Shown here: positions 43,860 through 55,700 of the stretch, in pieces | Numbering within the stretch: position 1 is the first letter of the stretch | Layout of the letters: every line of letters begins with the position of its first letter | Made by a program: the position numbers and the translations under genes | Notes under the pieces: generated by a model | The model's input: only the letters and a program-made list of their open reading frames with translations | Databases searched by the model: none | Told to the model about the DNA's origin: nothing | Origin: Eonycteris spelaea | Taxonomy: Eukaryota; Chordata; Mammalia; Chiroptera; Pteropodidae | Direction: 5' to 3' | Length of the DNA: 64,000 bases | NCBI GenBank assembly: GCA_003508835.1 | Contig: PUFA01000057.1 | Span: 6,336,501-6,400,500, forward strand

Positions 43860-44850
43860 AAAAATGTTCTTGAATCAAGTGATAAATTAAGTGATTAATA
43901 TGGAGAACTGGGGCATCTTTCAAAATCCAGAGATCTGAGTAATTTTTCAGTGAAGAAGCCTGTCTATTTCTCTGTGGGGTTTGGAACTGATCATCCAAGG
44001 GTCCCCATAGCTCAAGGGGTTCCCCAAGATTCAAATATATACTTCTAGACACTCCAACTGATATCCTATTATAAAACCTGACCATGCTTTATCCATTTGG
44101 ATAAAGGTCAGAGGTGGGAGGTGTTGTAAGGATTGAGAAAGGAACACATGGCTTCTCTCTCAAAATCAATTTAAATACCCTCATCCTTGGGGACCCAGAT
44201 TCTCACAGAGGCCCTGCCCACCAGAGCCTAGATCTCATCAGGCTCATTAGGTGAGACCCCTCAAGAGCCTTGATTAGCACCTGGAGCTCACAGGAAACCA
44301 GAGGACAAGTGTGGGACACAAGACAGTGTAGTCCCTGTGGGTTGGGAGAGAGAATGGGTCACATGAAGGGAGGAGAGTTATGTCCTGCCTCTTATGCTTG
44401 GGCAAGAGTGAGCAGCAACCTGCGGTCACCCTGTCTCCTCACCACAGAGATGCTCCCTTTGCTGCCTTCTCCCTGCCCAGCAGGCTGACACCCTTTCTGG
44501 GCTCTGTCAGAGCACCTCCCTATTCCTGCACCCCCAGGGCACATCAGGATGGAACTCACAGAAAGGCCACAGCACCTGACACATCCAACCTCCAAGAGCA
44601 GCCATCATCTGGTGGAAAAGAGAGAACTTAACAATGGCCTCCTTGGCTGCATTTGGTGTTTCTGGAAAAGCATTAACAACCAACCCTTTCTTGAATCAGT
44701 GAACGGAGGGTTTCTTCTTGTCGCAGAACCAAATTCTTATGTCTGATTCCCAGTGGACTTTTCCAGACAGCCTACCTCACTCCTTCCAGTGTGGCCTGCG
44801 GGAGGCAGCTGGGTCAACGGCACTGACAGCTCATTGCCTAATTTATTGAG
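43860..44850. other. Non-coding stretch, no confident feature
   Basis: About 1 kb without recognised repeats. A 103-codon minus-strand frame (43,774-44,085) begins in the L1 tail and is not credible. Confidence 0.4.
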
Positions 44851-44853
44851 CCG

Positions 44854-45560
44854 TTTTATTTTTAACTTTTTTTTAAACTAATTTTAGACTTAGAGAAAAG
44901 TTGCAAAAATAATACAAATCCCTTGTATTCCTCATCCCACTTCCCCTCAAGTTACCAATCTTGCAAACCAACAGCACAATAATCAAGTACAGAACAATTA
45001 GCACTTGATGAACCTAAGGTAACATTCATACTGCAGATTTTATTCAGATGTTCACTAACTTTTGCAATGACGCCCATTTTCTGTTGCAGAATTTTATTCA
45101 TGATCCCACATTGCGTTCAGTGGTTGTATTTTCTTAGTCTCGTCTGGTTTATGATACTTCCTCGATCTTTCCCTTTTCTAATGACCCCAACACTTTTGAA
45201 GGGGACTGGTCAGTTTTTTTGTAGAATGTCCTCAGTTTGGGTTTGTTCAATATTTTCTCATAACCAGAGTGAGGTAATGCATTTTGGGCAAGAATTCCAT
45301 TAAGATAATGTTGCATGCTCATTATATCAAAGGATTTATGATGTCAGTAATGTCTTATTACCAGTGATGTTTACCTTGATCGCCTGGCTAACTTAGTGTC
45401 TAGCAGATTTCTTCATTATAAACAGAATTAGGTAACATATACTCTTTAGTGCCTGGCGCTTTTTTCTAAATATCAAGTTTTTGAGATTCATCAATATTAT
45501 GCATGTATTATCTTTTCCTTTTCATTGGTAAAGAGTACTCCATTGTGTGACTATACCACC
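44854..45560 (-). mobile_element. L1 3'UTR and ORF2 end, antisense
   Basis: Reverse-complement old L1 3'UTR: 'gacttagagaaaagttgca', 'cattttctgttgcagaattt', 'cttttgaaggggactggtca', then ORF2-end text 'gagattcatcaatattatg' and 'agagtactccattgtgtg'. Truncated and dead. Confidence 0.8.
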
Positions 45561-45811
45561 ACCTCACTCTACCTCTGAGAGAGGTGGGAAACACCAGCTG
45601 TCTCCCTCTCCACTGCCTCTCCAAGTAGCAGTATTTGCACTGGTATTGTTGAGTACAATCATACAGCACACAACCTCTGCAGCTGGACATGGCACCTGTG
45701 ATCCAAAGACGACCTGAATCACAACGCAGGGTCTCAGATATCTTTATCCCAGGGGATTCTATTGCATGCAGTCATTTGGGGAACTCAGGGTAAAGTCCAT
45801 ACTCCAGCATG

Positions 45812-46018
45812 GAAGTGTAGTATAGTGATTACACTAATGAGCTTTAAAGTCTGACTCCAGGATAACTTCCTTGTCACTCACAAGCTAGGCAACCTTGAGC
45901 AAGTTACTTTCTCACTGTGACTGCTTCATCAGTGAAATGGATGTGATGATGACAGTATCTGTCCCATAAGGTTATTCCCAAGATTAAATGAGATTTAATT
46001 AGAAGAAAGCCTTCAGCT
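45812..46018 (+). mobile_element. MIR SINE, well preserved
   Basis: 'gaagtgtagtatagtgatta', 'ctaggcaaccttgagcaag', 'ttactttctcactgtgac' and 'taaggttattcccaagatt' match almost the full MIR. Confidence 0.85.
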
Positions 46019-46224
46019 TGTTATCGATAATGACATCATTTTTTATTTTTATTGATTATTATTAATATTATAGCACTGTTCATTAGCTTTGCAGCCTCCA
46101 TCTCTGAGGGCATAGTCTGAATAAGAATGTATTCCCGAGAGCTGCCAGCAAACAGAAGAACTCGTGCACCTCTTGGTTCCTGAATGGTCCTGGGTCATCA
46201 ACAAATTATAGCCCTCACAGCATA

Positions 46225-46655
46225 AGTGCATTACTCAGGATTATGCAGAGAAGCAGAATCAATAGAATGGAGGGGGCGAGGGAGAGAGAGAGAGAGATGT
46301 TAAGGAATTGGTTCACACGATTGTGGAGACTGACGAGTCCAGGATAGGACAGCAAGCTGGAGACCCAGGGAAGTGTTGATAGGGTCAATGTTACAGCTTG
46401 AGTTCAAAGTTAGGCTGTGGCAGAATTCCTTCTTCCTCAAGAGATTCAATCTTTTTCCCTTATGGCTTTCAACTGATTGGATGAGGCCTACTCACAATAT
46501 GGAGGGCATTCTGCTTTACTTAGAGTTTACTGATTTAAATGTTAATCTCATCTAAAAATATCTTCACAGTGGCAACTAGGTTAGTGTTTGACCAAATATC
46601 TGAGTACTGCGGCCTGCCTAGTCAAGTTAACACATAAAATCTGCCATCACAGTAG
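46225..46655 (+). mobile_element. Ancient dispersed repeat with (GA)n
   Basis: 'gcagagaagcagaatcaata', a (GA)n run at 46,280-46,297, 'gaattggttcacacgattg', 'caactgattggatgaggcc', 'tttgaccaaatatctgagta' and 'gtcaagttaacacataaaat' follow a widespread mammalian repeat that I cannot name with certainty. Confidence 0.6.
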
Positions 46656-46659
46656 GCTA

Positions 46660-47140
46660 TAATTTGTGACCTCCATTCACACAAAGGGTTTGAAAACTCA
46701 AAATCCTGACAGCAGCCAATGAAGGGAAATAAGAAAGGAGGCTCATAAGGTGGAGATCAGCTCCTCACCTTGAGAAGAAGTGGGGACTGAAGCTAACTGG
46801 GGTGAAACTAGGTGGTCCAGTCCACTGTCACACGGGAACATGGTACATTAGGAGTGCCAAACCCACGAATTTTTTCAAGAAATATTAAAATCTAGATTTC
46901 TATGTGAAATTTTTATTTCTTTCATGCTGGTAATTAAATTTTTAAAAATGTGTGCAAGCCAAAAAAATCCAAGAGTAATATGTGCCCTCAAACAGCCCAT
47001 TTGCAACCTTCGACCCATAGAATATTACTGAATCTGTCAGCTTCCTTGTTTTACTTATTCATGGAGATTCCAGTAATAAAAATTGTACCTTGTATAGGAG
47101 TAGTAAGTTCTTTCAAAGCAGGATTTCTAAAAAAATCCAA
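46660..47140. other. Non-coding stretch, no confident feature
   Basis: No recognised feature; AT-rich at 46,870-46,960. Confidence 0.4.
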
Positions 47141-47142
47141 AG

Positions 47143-47331
47143 CAAGGCTTTTTACACTTTAGCATGGATTTGAATCACCAGGAGGGCTTGTTAAAACACA
47201 GATTCTGAGTCCCACCTCTAGTTTCTGATCCAGTGAATATGGAATGAAGACTGAGAATTTTTGTTTCTAACAAGTTCTCAGGTAATGCTGATGCTGCTGG
47301 TCCAGGGGCCCTATTTTGAAAACCACTTGCC
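47143..47331. mobile_element. MER5A (hAT-Charlie), nearly complete
   Basis: 'gatttgaatcaccaggaggg', 'cttgttaaaacacagattct', 'gtttctgatccagtgaat', 'taacaagttctcaggtaatg' and 'ctgatgctgctggtccag' follow MER5A from end to end. Best hAT copy in the window. Confidence 0.88.
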
Positions 47332-47634
47332 TAGACGGAAAAAAAGATGTAGTAAGCAGAAAATGGATGACATTTCAACAAGATAAGGTATACCCTGCAG
47401 TAGGGGGAGCTGGGGTGGTCATCCTCTTAGAGGTCACTGGGTCACAAAGGTCCTGGGGTATTGCTCTTGGTTCACCCCTGTTCAGAGTCCTGTCTGCCTC
47501 CTCTCTGGGATCCTGCTCCTCATAGCTCCATAAGGTGGGTCATTTGGTGAAGGCAGCTCTTGTAAGAAGTTTTACTCATGAATAATGCCCCGAAGCCCAG
47601 GGGCCTAGGAATGAGCCTTCCTGTTTCTTCTCTG

Positions 47635-47740
47635 ATGGTTGCACAACAATGTGAGTGTATTTACTGCCAACTAAAAATGGGTAAAATTGTCAATTTTATG
47701 TTATGTATATTTTGCTACTATATATATATATAAAATTTGT
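47635..47740 (+). mobile_element. L1 3' tail and (TA)n
   Basis: 'aaaaatgggtaaaattgtca' and 'ttatgttatgtatattttgc' match a common old L1 3' end, running into a TA microsatellite at 47,719-47,732. Confidence 0.65.
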
Positions 47741-47998
47741 AAATTTGTAAAACCACGGAGTAAACCAAAGTCCCACTCACAGATACTAAGGGACCGACAG
47801 GGTCTGGACTGGGAGTGTATGTGCCAGAAGTAAGAGTTCTAAAGCTCGACTGGCCATTCTGTGGATGAGTACACTCAGGCCTAAAGAGGCCACCTTTGCA
47901 GTTAGGACTGGGACCCAGGAGCTTGACTCCAGTTGCGTCCTCTCTCCACTTTATCATCTGAGGACCTAGCCTAGGGTCTGGTTTATAAAAACCCTCTG

Positions 47999-48444
47999 TA
48001 GTGGGTGGACTGGTGGTCTCCAAAAAGATGCATTCAGGTCCTAATCCCTGGAACCTGTGCATGTGATCTTATTTGGAAGAAGGTCCTTGCAGATATAATT
48101 AGGTTAAGATGTCTGGATGAAATCAACCTCAATATTCCAGGTGAGTCCTAAATCTAGTGATAGTGTCTTTAACAAGAGACACAAAGAGTAGAGACACAAA
48201 TGAGAAGAGGAGAAGCCAGATGAAAATGGAGACAGAGAACCGATGGATGCAGCCAAAATCCAAGGAATGCCTGGAGCCACCAGAAGCTAAAAGAGGCAAG
48301 GAAGAAATCTCCTCTAGAGCCTTCGGAGGGAGTGTGGCCCTGTTGACACCTTGATTTTGGACTTCTGGCCTCCAGAACTGTGAAACAATAAATTTCTGTT
48401 GTTGTAAGCTACCCAATGTATAGCAGCCCCAGGAAACTAATACA
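47999..48444 (+). mobile_element. MLT1-class MaLR LTR
   Basis: 'gcattcaggtcctaatccct', 'ggaacctgtgcatgtgatc', 'gacaccttgattttggac', 'cagaactgtgaaacaataaa' and the end 'aggaaactaatacac' define a near-full LTR without internal sequence. Confidence 0.88.
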
Positions 48445-48449
48445 CCTTC

Positions 48450-51400
48450 CAAAAATGTTAGCTGAAAAATGAAGGAAGGAGAAGTGGAAGGTGTTTTTGA
48501 AGGCGAGAAGTACTACAGAAAAAGCTATGACTTAAGTCTAGGCATCTCAAATTGAAGCCAGCTGCCCCTACAGCAACAAGGTGGTAACTTCTGTACTACA
48601 AACCCTCATCCCCAGCCTTTTCCAAGTCACTTGACTTGACCTCCCTGTGACCCGTGGAAAGTCGGTTCCAGAGCAGCTGCCACGCGCACGCACACCTCAA
48701 CCACCTAGAAGGCCGAGGCCACATTCCCTGAGTGGGTTCCATATTCCGAATAGGAAAAGGAGTAAACCACAGAATTCTTATACAATAGCTGTGGAATGAA
48801 GGTCTGGCTCCGCCGTTTCATCCAAACCCTAATGGAAGCAAGTGCCATCTGCAGGGAACAGGACTTCCCCACTGGTAGCTTTTCCCCAGATGTGTGGCCC
48901 TGCCTTGTGGGTTTGGGTCCAACAGAGGCTTCCCTCCAAGGATAAGAAACAGAAAGCAGCAGATTCTCTCCAGCTGCTCTTTGACTAGCAACAGCCACAT
49001 CTTCCCACCATTAACCTAATCTTTGCCCTCCCCAGGGCATGAATTAGGGTCTCTACTGTGCAGACAAGATGAAAGTGGTCTTTCATTTGCTCACTCAGGC
49101 TTAGGCACTCCTTTTTGAAGTAGGAGGGGTCTAGTCCCTGTGTCAGATTGAGCACTCACAGTGACCAGAAAATCAAGAATTAACCCCAACCTCATGTTAA
49201 TGCCCCATTCTACACTCTGATGAAGTCCTGTCACAAACAAATGCTCAAACAGTAGTTCCTCCGCAGTCTCCTGGAGAGACAAACCCTGGCAACTCCACTC
49301 CAACATTCTTCTCTCCCAGACCAGTTTACTCATGCACTCAGAATTTCCTATTAAGAGAGGAAAAAATTACTCGGGTCCATCTCAGGAAACATTGTCTCAG
49401 CCAGAGAGGGCAACAGTCTGCAAGGATAAGACTCACTGCCAGTTGCTCCTCAGAAAGAAAAAGTTTGGGCTCCAATTCATACCCTCCTCCTCCCCCAAAA
49501 ATGATTTTGAAAAGAATTTCTTCCTACAGAGTTTATTTCTTGATCTTTCTTAAATCATAACAAATATATTTTTAAATTTTCCTTTGGCCGAGAGACAATA
49601 TCTCCCTGACAAGCACCCAGGAATGCATACCACTCTAACCTGTGCCCAGCCATGCCATCCAGGGTCCCTGGTCAGTCTGTAACAAGGCAAACAGAATTAC
49701 TAAGTGTAGGGTTGAAGCTGCAGCCAGTGGTAAGGGATGTGGTTCTTGAGTTGGAGGAGGCCAGGGATGAGCCCAAAACCTGGGCAGGCTCCTCTCATTT
49801 CCCACCCTTCAGCTCCCAGCCAGTCACTAGTCTCACCTCATCATTAGCATCTCATTAAGGAGTAACAACATGGCCCTGAAGATACTTCTTTTCCTCCTAC
49901 AAGGTTTCATCACCTGCCCCTCAGGCAACTAAATTCCCTAAATCAGGCATTCTAGTGGTTTGCCCAGCTCTGCAGCCACTTTGCATTAGCCCCAGCTAGA
50001 AATGAGTTTGAGATGATCCAATTCTGTTAGCAGTTCTCCTAAAAGCACTAACAATTTGCTTCTCCTCTTAGCTATCTATCCCCGACCTCCACTCTCTACG
50101 GTTAATACATTTTGAGGATGCCATATGGTGATCCTGGCTCCAGCTAGTCCTGGCTCTGGCCCTGGCTCACACTTGGGCCAAATGAAGGCCCATATACCAT
50201 ATGTCTGAGTATCTAAAATATTATAAATCAAGCGGATCAATTGTTCATGAAATACATTCCATGCTCATACATTGACTATACGACTTTCATAAGATCTGGA
50301 GAGCCAATTCTGAATTCAGAATTTTAGGGCTCCATTTGAGTTCCACTCCAGAATGTGACAGTGAAAGGAGAGCTGATCCAGCCCCTTGCCTGTTTCCAAA
50401 ACTCCATCTGACCCTGAGAAGGCCTCTTGCACACATACATGTAGTCGTACAGCCCGAAGTCAAAGTTCTATTCCACAACTTCCACAAAGAGCTGCCCCTT
50501 GGCTGCCCCTGCACTTGCCTTCTCCAGTCATAGGCCGCCTTTGGGGGATGCACCCAGGAAGTAAGACCCACACAGGTCCTTGGGAGAAGGCCCTCTGCCA
50601 TTTGAGAAAGGAAACCTAGGGTCCCAGGTACATAGGGCTTAGTCAGGAAAGGCTCACAGGTGCTTGGTGGGTATGTCCACAGTCCCAGCTCCTCCCCCTG
50701 TGGGGAGGGGCACAGCCAGAGAAGGGCCAAAGCAGAACCCTCAAAGCCGACAGCAGACCTGGGTCCGGAAGTAGTACAGCAGCACCCCTACCATTTTCTA
50801 CTAAGTGGCCGTAGAGCATCACTAATTCAAAGAAGAGACAAAAGCTCCACGAACTCAGTGAGAAGAGTAGCAAAGAGATTGTGGCCATCTTTATTCTAAA
50901 CAAGATGGGAAAATTAGAACTATTATAAATTTTCAAACAAAGGTCATAAAAACAGGTGGCCAGAAGAAGGTGGGGCCATTTTGGTCTATGACATCTTGAA
51001 GTATATCAAGCTCATTTGGGATACCTTAAGTTTCAGTGCTACTCTAATACTCTCTCTACTCTCCTGATCCCACTACCTTACTACCTCCAGTCCCATTCAG
51101 TGGGTCCTTGCCTCATGTAAATCAATCCACTGAAACCAAATTGAAGTTCTTAATGCATGCAGTACATGTCAGGAGGTGTTCACAGGAAGATAAATGGACT
51201 TGCAGAGAATCTCTCCCTTCCCTCACACAGCTCACAGGACTGTTGAGGGAAATGTGCTGGTAAGCCAGCTCACTGATGGGATAGGGGTCCCTGATTGTTG
51301 TAGCATTTCCTGTTTTTCCTGGCGTAAATACGCACACAATGGCTGACTTCAAACTGCCAACATGACCTCACTGAATCTGGAGTTGGGAAGAGATGGATAA

Positions 51401-51470
51401 TTCGATTCTTGTGAGCTGATGGTGTGCACTGGCTCCAGCACTCACTTATAGTTTTCAAAAAATAAAAACA
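48450..51470. other. 3-kb non-coding stretch, no confident feature
   Basis: The longest repeat-poor stretch. Frames on both strands reach 147 codons (50,287-50,730, minus) but overlap in several frames and show no domain, so I do not call exons. If a gene crosses the window, this is a reasonable place to look for low-conservation exons. Confidence 0.4.
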
Positions 51471-51474
51471 AGAT

Positions 51475-51985
51475 GGGGTATGGTCAATGCCAAGACAAAG
51501 ATGCAGGAGAGACCATGTCCAGTTGGGGGTTGAATGGGGGTGGTACCTCCTGAAGGAGATGACATTTTAGGATGAGTTTTGGAGGATAGGGTAGAGATGA
51601 GTGAAGGAAGAAGGTTCTGAGAGTAGGAGGCAACAGCTTGGAAAAGACCCAGGAGTGCAAAGTCCTGGGGGTGCAAGGGTATATGATGAACAGCGAACAG
51701 GAAGAATACAGGAGAAATGGTTAAGGATCTGAATGAAAAAAGCAGAGCTAACACCAAAGATGGAGGGACTTGAAAGCAGAGCTGAGGAATTAATAATTTA
51801 TCAGGCAATGGGGAGCCATGGAAGGCTTTTGAGCAGAAACTGATATGATCTAGAAAGGTTAAGCAGGCAGCAGGGTAAAGAGTCGGACTGGAAGCAAAGG
51901 AGCCTAAAAAGGGAGACAGGAGATGGGACTGTGAGAGGATGAGAGGAGGGCACAGCCTCAGCTGCACAGATAGGCTTTGACATGA
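51475..51985 (+). mobile_element. Ancient dispersed repeat, 3' part of the 3.6-kb family
   Basis: 'gaaggagatgacattttagg', 'atggggagccatggaaggct', 'tttgagcagaaactgatatg' and 'atctagaaaggttaagcagg' are the later blocks of this family. The 207-codon minus-strand frame (51,455-52,078) is simply its antisense reading. Confidence 0.6.
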
Positions 51986-51989
51986 GAGA

Positions 51990-52455
51990 CAACAAAAAGC
52001 CATGTTAACTCGGCTCCAAGGGTACAAGTTGGGATTTGGGACAATTTCATAGTTTGCTGTGAGGAGGTATTCTCCCAAAGAAATCTGAACTGTTAATGGT
52101 CAATTTTTTAAAAGTGGTTCCATCTTCCAGACAAAGAATGGAGGACTATCTAGTGGCAGGTCACAGGGGAGAATTTGGAGACAGGGGACTCCTACAAGGC
52201 CTCCCTCTTTTCTCTAGTAAGTAACCTCCCTGCATTGGGTCTAGCATCCTTCATGGACTCTGAGGCCCCAGGTACCTCTTGGGCATTAGTGTCCACAGTG
52301 ACAAGGGAAGCCAGAACAGGAAAAGCCAAGGAGTATGTTTTGAACCTGGGGTACCTGGTTGTGAGGTCAGTGGTCAATCCCTCAGCCAACCCTGTTGTCA
52401 TCCCAATTTGAGGGTGGGGCATGAAAAAATCACCAAAGATACATGTGCCCATTAC
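51990..52455. other. Non-coding stretch, no confident feature
   Basis: No recognised repeat or gene; opposing frames under 130 codons overlap each other. Confidence 0.4.
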
Positions 52456-52459
52456 ATGG

Positions 52460-52670
52460 ATGTCATGCTTTGTACCCAGTCAAGTGCTTTCCAAAGCAAT
52501 ATCTTGTTTAATTATACACATCCTGAGAGTCAATGTCTACAGCCCCATTTTATAGGTGGAGAAGCTGAGGCTCAAAGAAGTAAAAGATTTCAACAGGTAA
52601 TATGTGTTAGAGCATGTGCTGGTTTCTGCCCAATGCTTGTGCTTTGGAATGTTTAGCCTTTTGGGGGACA
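52460..52670 (-). mobile_element. MIR SINE
   Basis: 'aatatcttgtttaattatac', 'cagccccattttataggtgg', 'agaagctgaggctcaaag' and 'ttcaacaggtaatatgtg' fit reverse-complement MIR. Confidence 0.75.
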
Positions 52671-52674
52671 CAAA

Positions 52675-53410
52675 ACTGTCACTCAAGGAATAATCACAAG
52701 AAAAAAAGCAAAGCTTTTTCTGTGGTCTTCCCCAACTCCATAACCCTGATGGACCTGGATCTGAAGAAGGCCTTAGGGAACCCCACCAGGACAACCTGTT
52801 TCACCTGTAAATGCTTGTTGCACAAAAGCAGCCCTTATAGTTGACTCAAACTAACTCGCCTCCATTTATATGTGATCAGGAAACAGTTGGGCCATCTTGG
52901 GGTCTGAACTCAGAGTTAAGTTCAAATGAAACATGGTCTTCTCCAAAAGCCATAAAATTTTTTTTCTTCTAAGATCTCTTAAAAATGCAAAAGCAGGAGG
53001 AGAAGGAGTGGTACGTGGGGACCATTTCCAAACCCACAGCTTACTCCAAACTTTCTAAAATATTTTTTATCCATCTGTCTCCAAAGTCCAATGCCATGGG
53101 TCAGGTACCTGCCCAAACTTTCTTCTTTCACCCTCAAACTCTCCAGTTCTTGGCAGCTTTCTATCTCACTCGCCTCCCTCTTCTTCCCTTCCTCTCTCCT
53201 ACACACCCTTTCCAAGAGATTTTCCTTCTTGGAGTAGCTTTAAGTGCTCTCTTTTGAAAATCAATTCAGCTTCTCCAGCCTCTAGCTTCTTCTGGCTTGC
53301 TTCTCTATCTCTTTCTCCAAATAACACAACAAAGGGCTGGGTTAGGAATGCAAGCAAAGTCCCAGAGGAAAAGCTATGAATAAAAATGTGTTTGTCCTCA
53401 TCACTTATTT
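52675..53410. other. Non-coding stretch, no confident feature
   Basis: Pyrimidine-rich at 53,110-53,230. Nothing recognised. Confidence 0.4.
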
Positions 53411-53416
53411 TACCAG

Positions 53417-53530
53417 GTGTGATAGAAAAGATTCTGAGCTGAAGCTAAGAGTACCTAGATATCATCTCAGCTCCGTCACTAAGTGTGAGACCTTGAGTAA
53501 GTTATTTAACTCTTGGGCCTTGACATAAGA
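53417..53530 (+). mobile_element. MIR SINE core
   Basis: 'atctcagctccgtcactaag', 'tgtgagaccttgagtaag' and 'ttatttaactcttgggcc' match the MIR core. Confidence 0.75.
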
Positions 53531-53596
53531 ATAAAAACTGGGTATAGTGGCTCCTCCCTGTGGGATGAGAGATGCTGTGAACTTAGAACCTGCTAA

Positions 53597-54760
53597 GCCC
53601 ATCAAAATCCCATCAGCATTTTCTAAAGAAATAGAACAAAAAATTATCAGATTTGTATGGAAGCACAAATACCCCTTATTGCTAATGCCAACCTGAGAAA
53701 AAGAACGAGTCTGGAGGCATCACTCTGCCCGACGTCAAATTATACTACAAAGAGACAGTAATCAAAATGGCATGGTATTGGCAGAAAAATAGACACATGG
53801 ACAAGTGGAACAGAATTAGAGTCCAGAAGTAAACTCATTTATATGGGCAAATAATTTTTGACAAAAATGCCAAAAACATACAGTGGAGAAAGGAAAGCCT
53901 CTTCAATAAGTGGTGCTGGGACAACTGAAAAGCCACCTGCAAAAGTATGAAACTAGACTGTTGTCTATCACCACACACCAAAATTAACTCAAAATGGATT
54001 AAGGACCTGAATATAAGACCTGAAACAGTAAAATGCATAGAAGAAAACATAAGAACTAAACTCAAAGACCTTGGGCTTAAAGAGGATTTTATGAATTTGA
54101 CCTCAAAGGCAAGGGAAGTAAGAGCAAAAATAAATGAGACTGTGTCAAACTAAAAGCTTCTGCTCAGTAAAGAAACTGTCAACAAGATGAAAAGACAGCC
54201 ATCGCATGGGAAAATATATTTGCAAGAAACACCTCAGATAAAGGCCTAATATCCAAATACACAAAGAACTTATACAACTCAACAACGACAAAAAAAATCC
54301 AATCAAAACATGGGCATAGGACCTGAGCAGACACTTCTCCTTAGAGGACATACAAATGGCTAGCAAATATTTGAAAAGATGCTCAACATCACTAGCTATT
54401 AGAGAAATGCAAATCAAACCACAGTGAGATACCATCTCACCTGTTAAAATGGCTATAATCAACGGGACAAGTAATAACAAATGTTGGAGAGGATGTGGAG
54501 AAATAAGAACTCTCATACACTGCTGGTAGGACTGCAAATTGGTACAGCCACTATGGAAAGTGGTATAGAGGGTCCTCAAAAAACTAAGAATTGACCTACC
54601 ATATGATCCAACAATCCCTCTACTGGGTATTTATCCCAAAGACTTGAAAAATCATATTCGAAAAGATATGTGCACACCGATGTTCATAGCAGCATTATTC
54701 ACAGTGGCCAGGACATAGAAGCAACCGAAGTGTCCTACGATAGATGATTGGCTAAAGAAG

Positions 54761-54815
<55 letters not shown>

Positions 54816-55065
54816 GGAATATTACTTAACCACAAGAAGAGATGAAATACTGCCATTTGCAACAACATGGATGGACCTTGAAATAATCATACTAAGTGAA
54901 ATAAACCAGACAGAAAAGATTAAAAATCACATGATATCACATATGTGGGATATAAACCTAAAAGCAACAAATGAACAAGACAAACAGACTCAAGGACATG
55001 GACAATGTACTAGTGGTTACCAGGAGGGAGGTTGGGGAGGGAGAGAATAAAAAAATTAAAATGTT
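53597..55065 (+). mobile_element. Younger L1, 5'-truncated, with microsatellite inserts
   Basis: Begins in ORF2 at 'catcaaaatcccatcagcat' and shares text with the nested L1 at 37.35 kb ('ctagactgttgtctatcacc', 'aatggattaaggacctgaat'). Open pieces at 53,947-54,153 and 54,748-55,050 are ORF2 remnants broken by frameshifts. The 3'UTR stops early at 'gggagggagagaataaaaa' and lacks the usual 'aataaactta' end. Confidence 0.88.
54764..54812. repeat. (TG)n microsatellite inside L1 ORF2
   Basis: About 24 TG units occupy the place where the sister copy at 38.38 kb reads 'gtggtacatatatacaatgg'. Confidence 0.95.
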
Positions 55066-55069
55066 AAAA

Positions 55070-55082
55070 ATATATATATGTG

Positions 55083-55118
<36 letters not shown>

Positions 55119-55132
55119 TTATATATATATAA
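55070..55132. repeat. (TA)n microsatellite
   Basis: AT dinucleotides with occasional TG, continuing from the A-rich L1 end. Confidence 0.95.
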
Positions 55133-55154
55133 TGAAAAAAGTAAACTGGCATTT

Positions 55155-55351
55155 AAAAAAGAAGAAGAAGAAGAGAAGAAGAAGAAGAAGAAGAAGAAGA
55201 AGAGAAGAAGAAGAAGAAGAAGAAGAAGAAGAAGAAGAAGAAGAAGAAGAGAAGAAGAAGAAGAAAAGAACAAGACAAGAACAAGAACAAGAAGAACAAG
55301 AACAAGAACAAGAAGAACAAGAACAAGAAGAACAAGAAGAACAAGAAGAAG
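55155..55351. repeat. (GAA)n array passing into (AAGAAC)-type repeat
   Basis: Bases 55,155-55,270 are purely A/G (116 bp, mostly GAA with a few 'gagaag' shifts). From 55,271 each unit gains a C ('gaacaagaac'). Frames read poly-Glu/Lys, poly-Arg or poly-Ser and are artefacts. Confidence 0.97.
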
Positions 55352-55379
55352 GTGCTAGGTCTAGAGATGAAGAGTGATT

Positions 55380-55700
55380 GAGGATCATATTCTTCAAAAA
55401 AGGCACTACCTGAATCTCATGAGGAGGTAACAAACAGACTCACACTGAAGAACATTTCCCAAAATAATTGGTCTGTGGTCCTCAAAAAATGCCAACATCA
55501 TTAAGGACTGTTAAAAAAGAAACAACGGAGTCACTTTCACTAAGTCCTATGTCAATAAACCAAGACTTAATCACAGTTTCAACCTCTCCCAGGATGTGAC
55601 AGTCAATCTGGAATTTCCTGATCAGCACTAATGAGGTAATCTGCCTAATAGACCCCTTTCCTTCCCGCCAAAGGAAGGTGATGTTGCCTGAACCAATCTT
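55380..55700 (+). mobile_element. Possible 5' part of LTR
   Basis: 'ggtctgtggtcctcaaaaaa' and 'gtcaataaaccaagact' have the look of old repeat sequence leading into the LTR 3' half. Assignment uncertain. Confidence 0.3.

Noticed and set aside
50287..50730. 147-codon minus-strand frame as a possible exon
   Set aside because: Overlapped by plus-strand frames of half the length, no recognisable domain and no convincing splice sites.
51455..52078. 207-codon minus-strand reading frame, the longest in the window
   Set aside because: It is the antisense of an ancient dispersed repeat, is Ser/Leu/Pro-rich by composition, and shows no domain or splice context.
55064..55433. Overlapping poly-Glu, poly-Arg, poly-Ser and Tyr-Ile frames
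   Set aside because: Translations of the TA and GAA microsatellites in different frames; not proteins.
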